Origin: an uncultured bacterium
GTDB lineage: Bacteria > Edwardsbacteria > AC1 > EtOH8
DNA length: 7,225 nt
Reading direction: 5' to 3'
Assembly (NCBI GenBank): GCA_937958665.1
Contig: CALGNM010000197.1
Coordinates: 1-7,225, forward strand
Part shown: positions 7,105-7,225 of the stretch, piece by piece
Layout: the number at the start of each line of letters is the position of its first letter
Numbering within the stretch: position 1 is the first letter of the stretch
Program-made: the position numbers and the translations under genes
Notes under the pieces: generated by a model
Told to the model about the DNA's origin: nothing
The model's input: the letters and a program-made list of their open reading frames with translations, nothing else
Database searches by the model: none

Positions 7105-7181
7105 ACCAAATTGAGAAACATTAGTATGTCTATTTGCGGCAATGCATTAGGTCGTTATATCAAAAAATATATTAACATTGA

Positions 7182-7225
7182 AGATCGGAAGAGCACACGT
7201 CTGAACTCCAGTCACCGAATACGAT
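7182..7225 (+). other. Illumina TruSeq index-side (P7) adapter with index, synthetic
   Basis: AGATCGGAAGAGCACACGTC and the following bases up to 7215 match the TruSeq index adapter, which normally ends in ...CCAGTCAC before the index. The remaining bases, CGAATACG plus AT, fit an 8-base sample index and the first two bases of the next adapter section. The index reading rests on only two following bases. Genomic sequence ends at about 7181. Confidence 0.97.

Noticed and set aside
7134-7160. Possible sigma70-like promoter (TTGCGG, TTATAT)
   Set aside because: The spacing is 15 bases and the -35 box matches poorly. AT-rich sequence gives such matches by chance, and no downstream gene is visible before the adapter.
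46-7181. CRISPR arrays, tRNA or rRNA genes, insertion sequences
   Set aside because: I saw no regularly spaced repeats, cloverleaf-like sequences, transposase motifs or terminal inverted repeats. The insert is almost fully occupied by the genes described.

Overview
The window is one GC-rich bacterial DNA fragment, about bases 46-7181, flanked by Illumina library adapters. Bases 1-45 match the 3' part of the TruSeq universal adapter. Bases 7182-7225 match the TruSeq index-side adapter followed by what looks like an 8-base index. The fragment ends are therefore library ends, not biological boundaries. The lineage cannot be named from the sequence. A GspA/ExeA-type ATPase, a large TPR protein with Pro/Glu-rich tethers, ComEC and a lipoprotein leader suggest a Gram-negative-type environmental bacterium, possibly Deltaproteobacteria-like or an uncultured candidate phylum. 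That assignment is inference.

All genes are on the + strand and tightly packed. (1) 46-381 is the C-terminal end of an unidentified acidic, disordered protein, cut at the 5' fragment end. (2) 403-1272 encodes an AAA+ ATPase of the ExeA/GspA (MshM-like) family. (3) 1308-3737 encodes an 809-residue TPR protein with three TPR blocks, an acidic Pro/Glu tether and a long basic Pro-rich tail. (4) 3750-6080 encodes a full-length ComEC/Rec2 DNA-uptake channel with its metallo-beta-lactamase domain. (5) 6089-6865 encodes deoxyribose-phosphate aldolase (DeoC), whose Shine-Dalgarno sequence overlaps the comEC stop codon. (6) 6883-7055 holds a broken lipoprotein gene: a signal peptide with lipobox, an in-frame stop, a Pro-rich linker, and then, in another frame, a TolB-like beta-propeller signature. 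(7) 7071-7104 is a strong intrinsic terminator, followed by AT-rich sequence with no gene.

The spacing (21, 35, 12, 8 and 17 bases) and the single visible terminator suggest one transcription unit. The upstream half (acidic-tailed protein, ATPase, TPR scaffold) looks like part of an envelope, secretion or pilus-type machine. The downstream half pairs DNA import (ComEC) with deoxyribose catabolism (DeoC), which would fit uptake of DNA as a nutrient. The most unusual points are a similar C-terminal ending shared by the first and third proteins, the decayed lipoprotein, and the comEC-deoC coupling.
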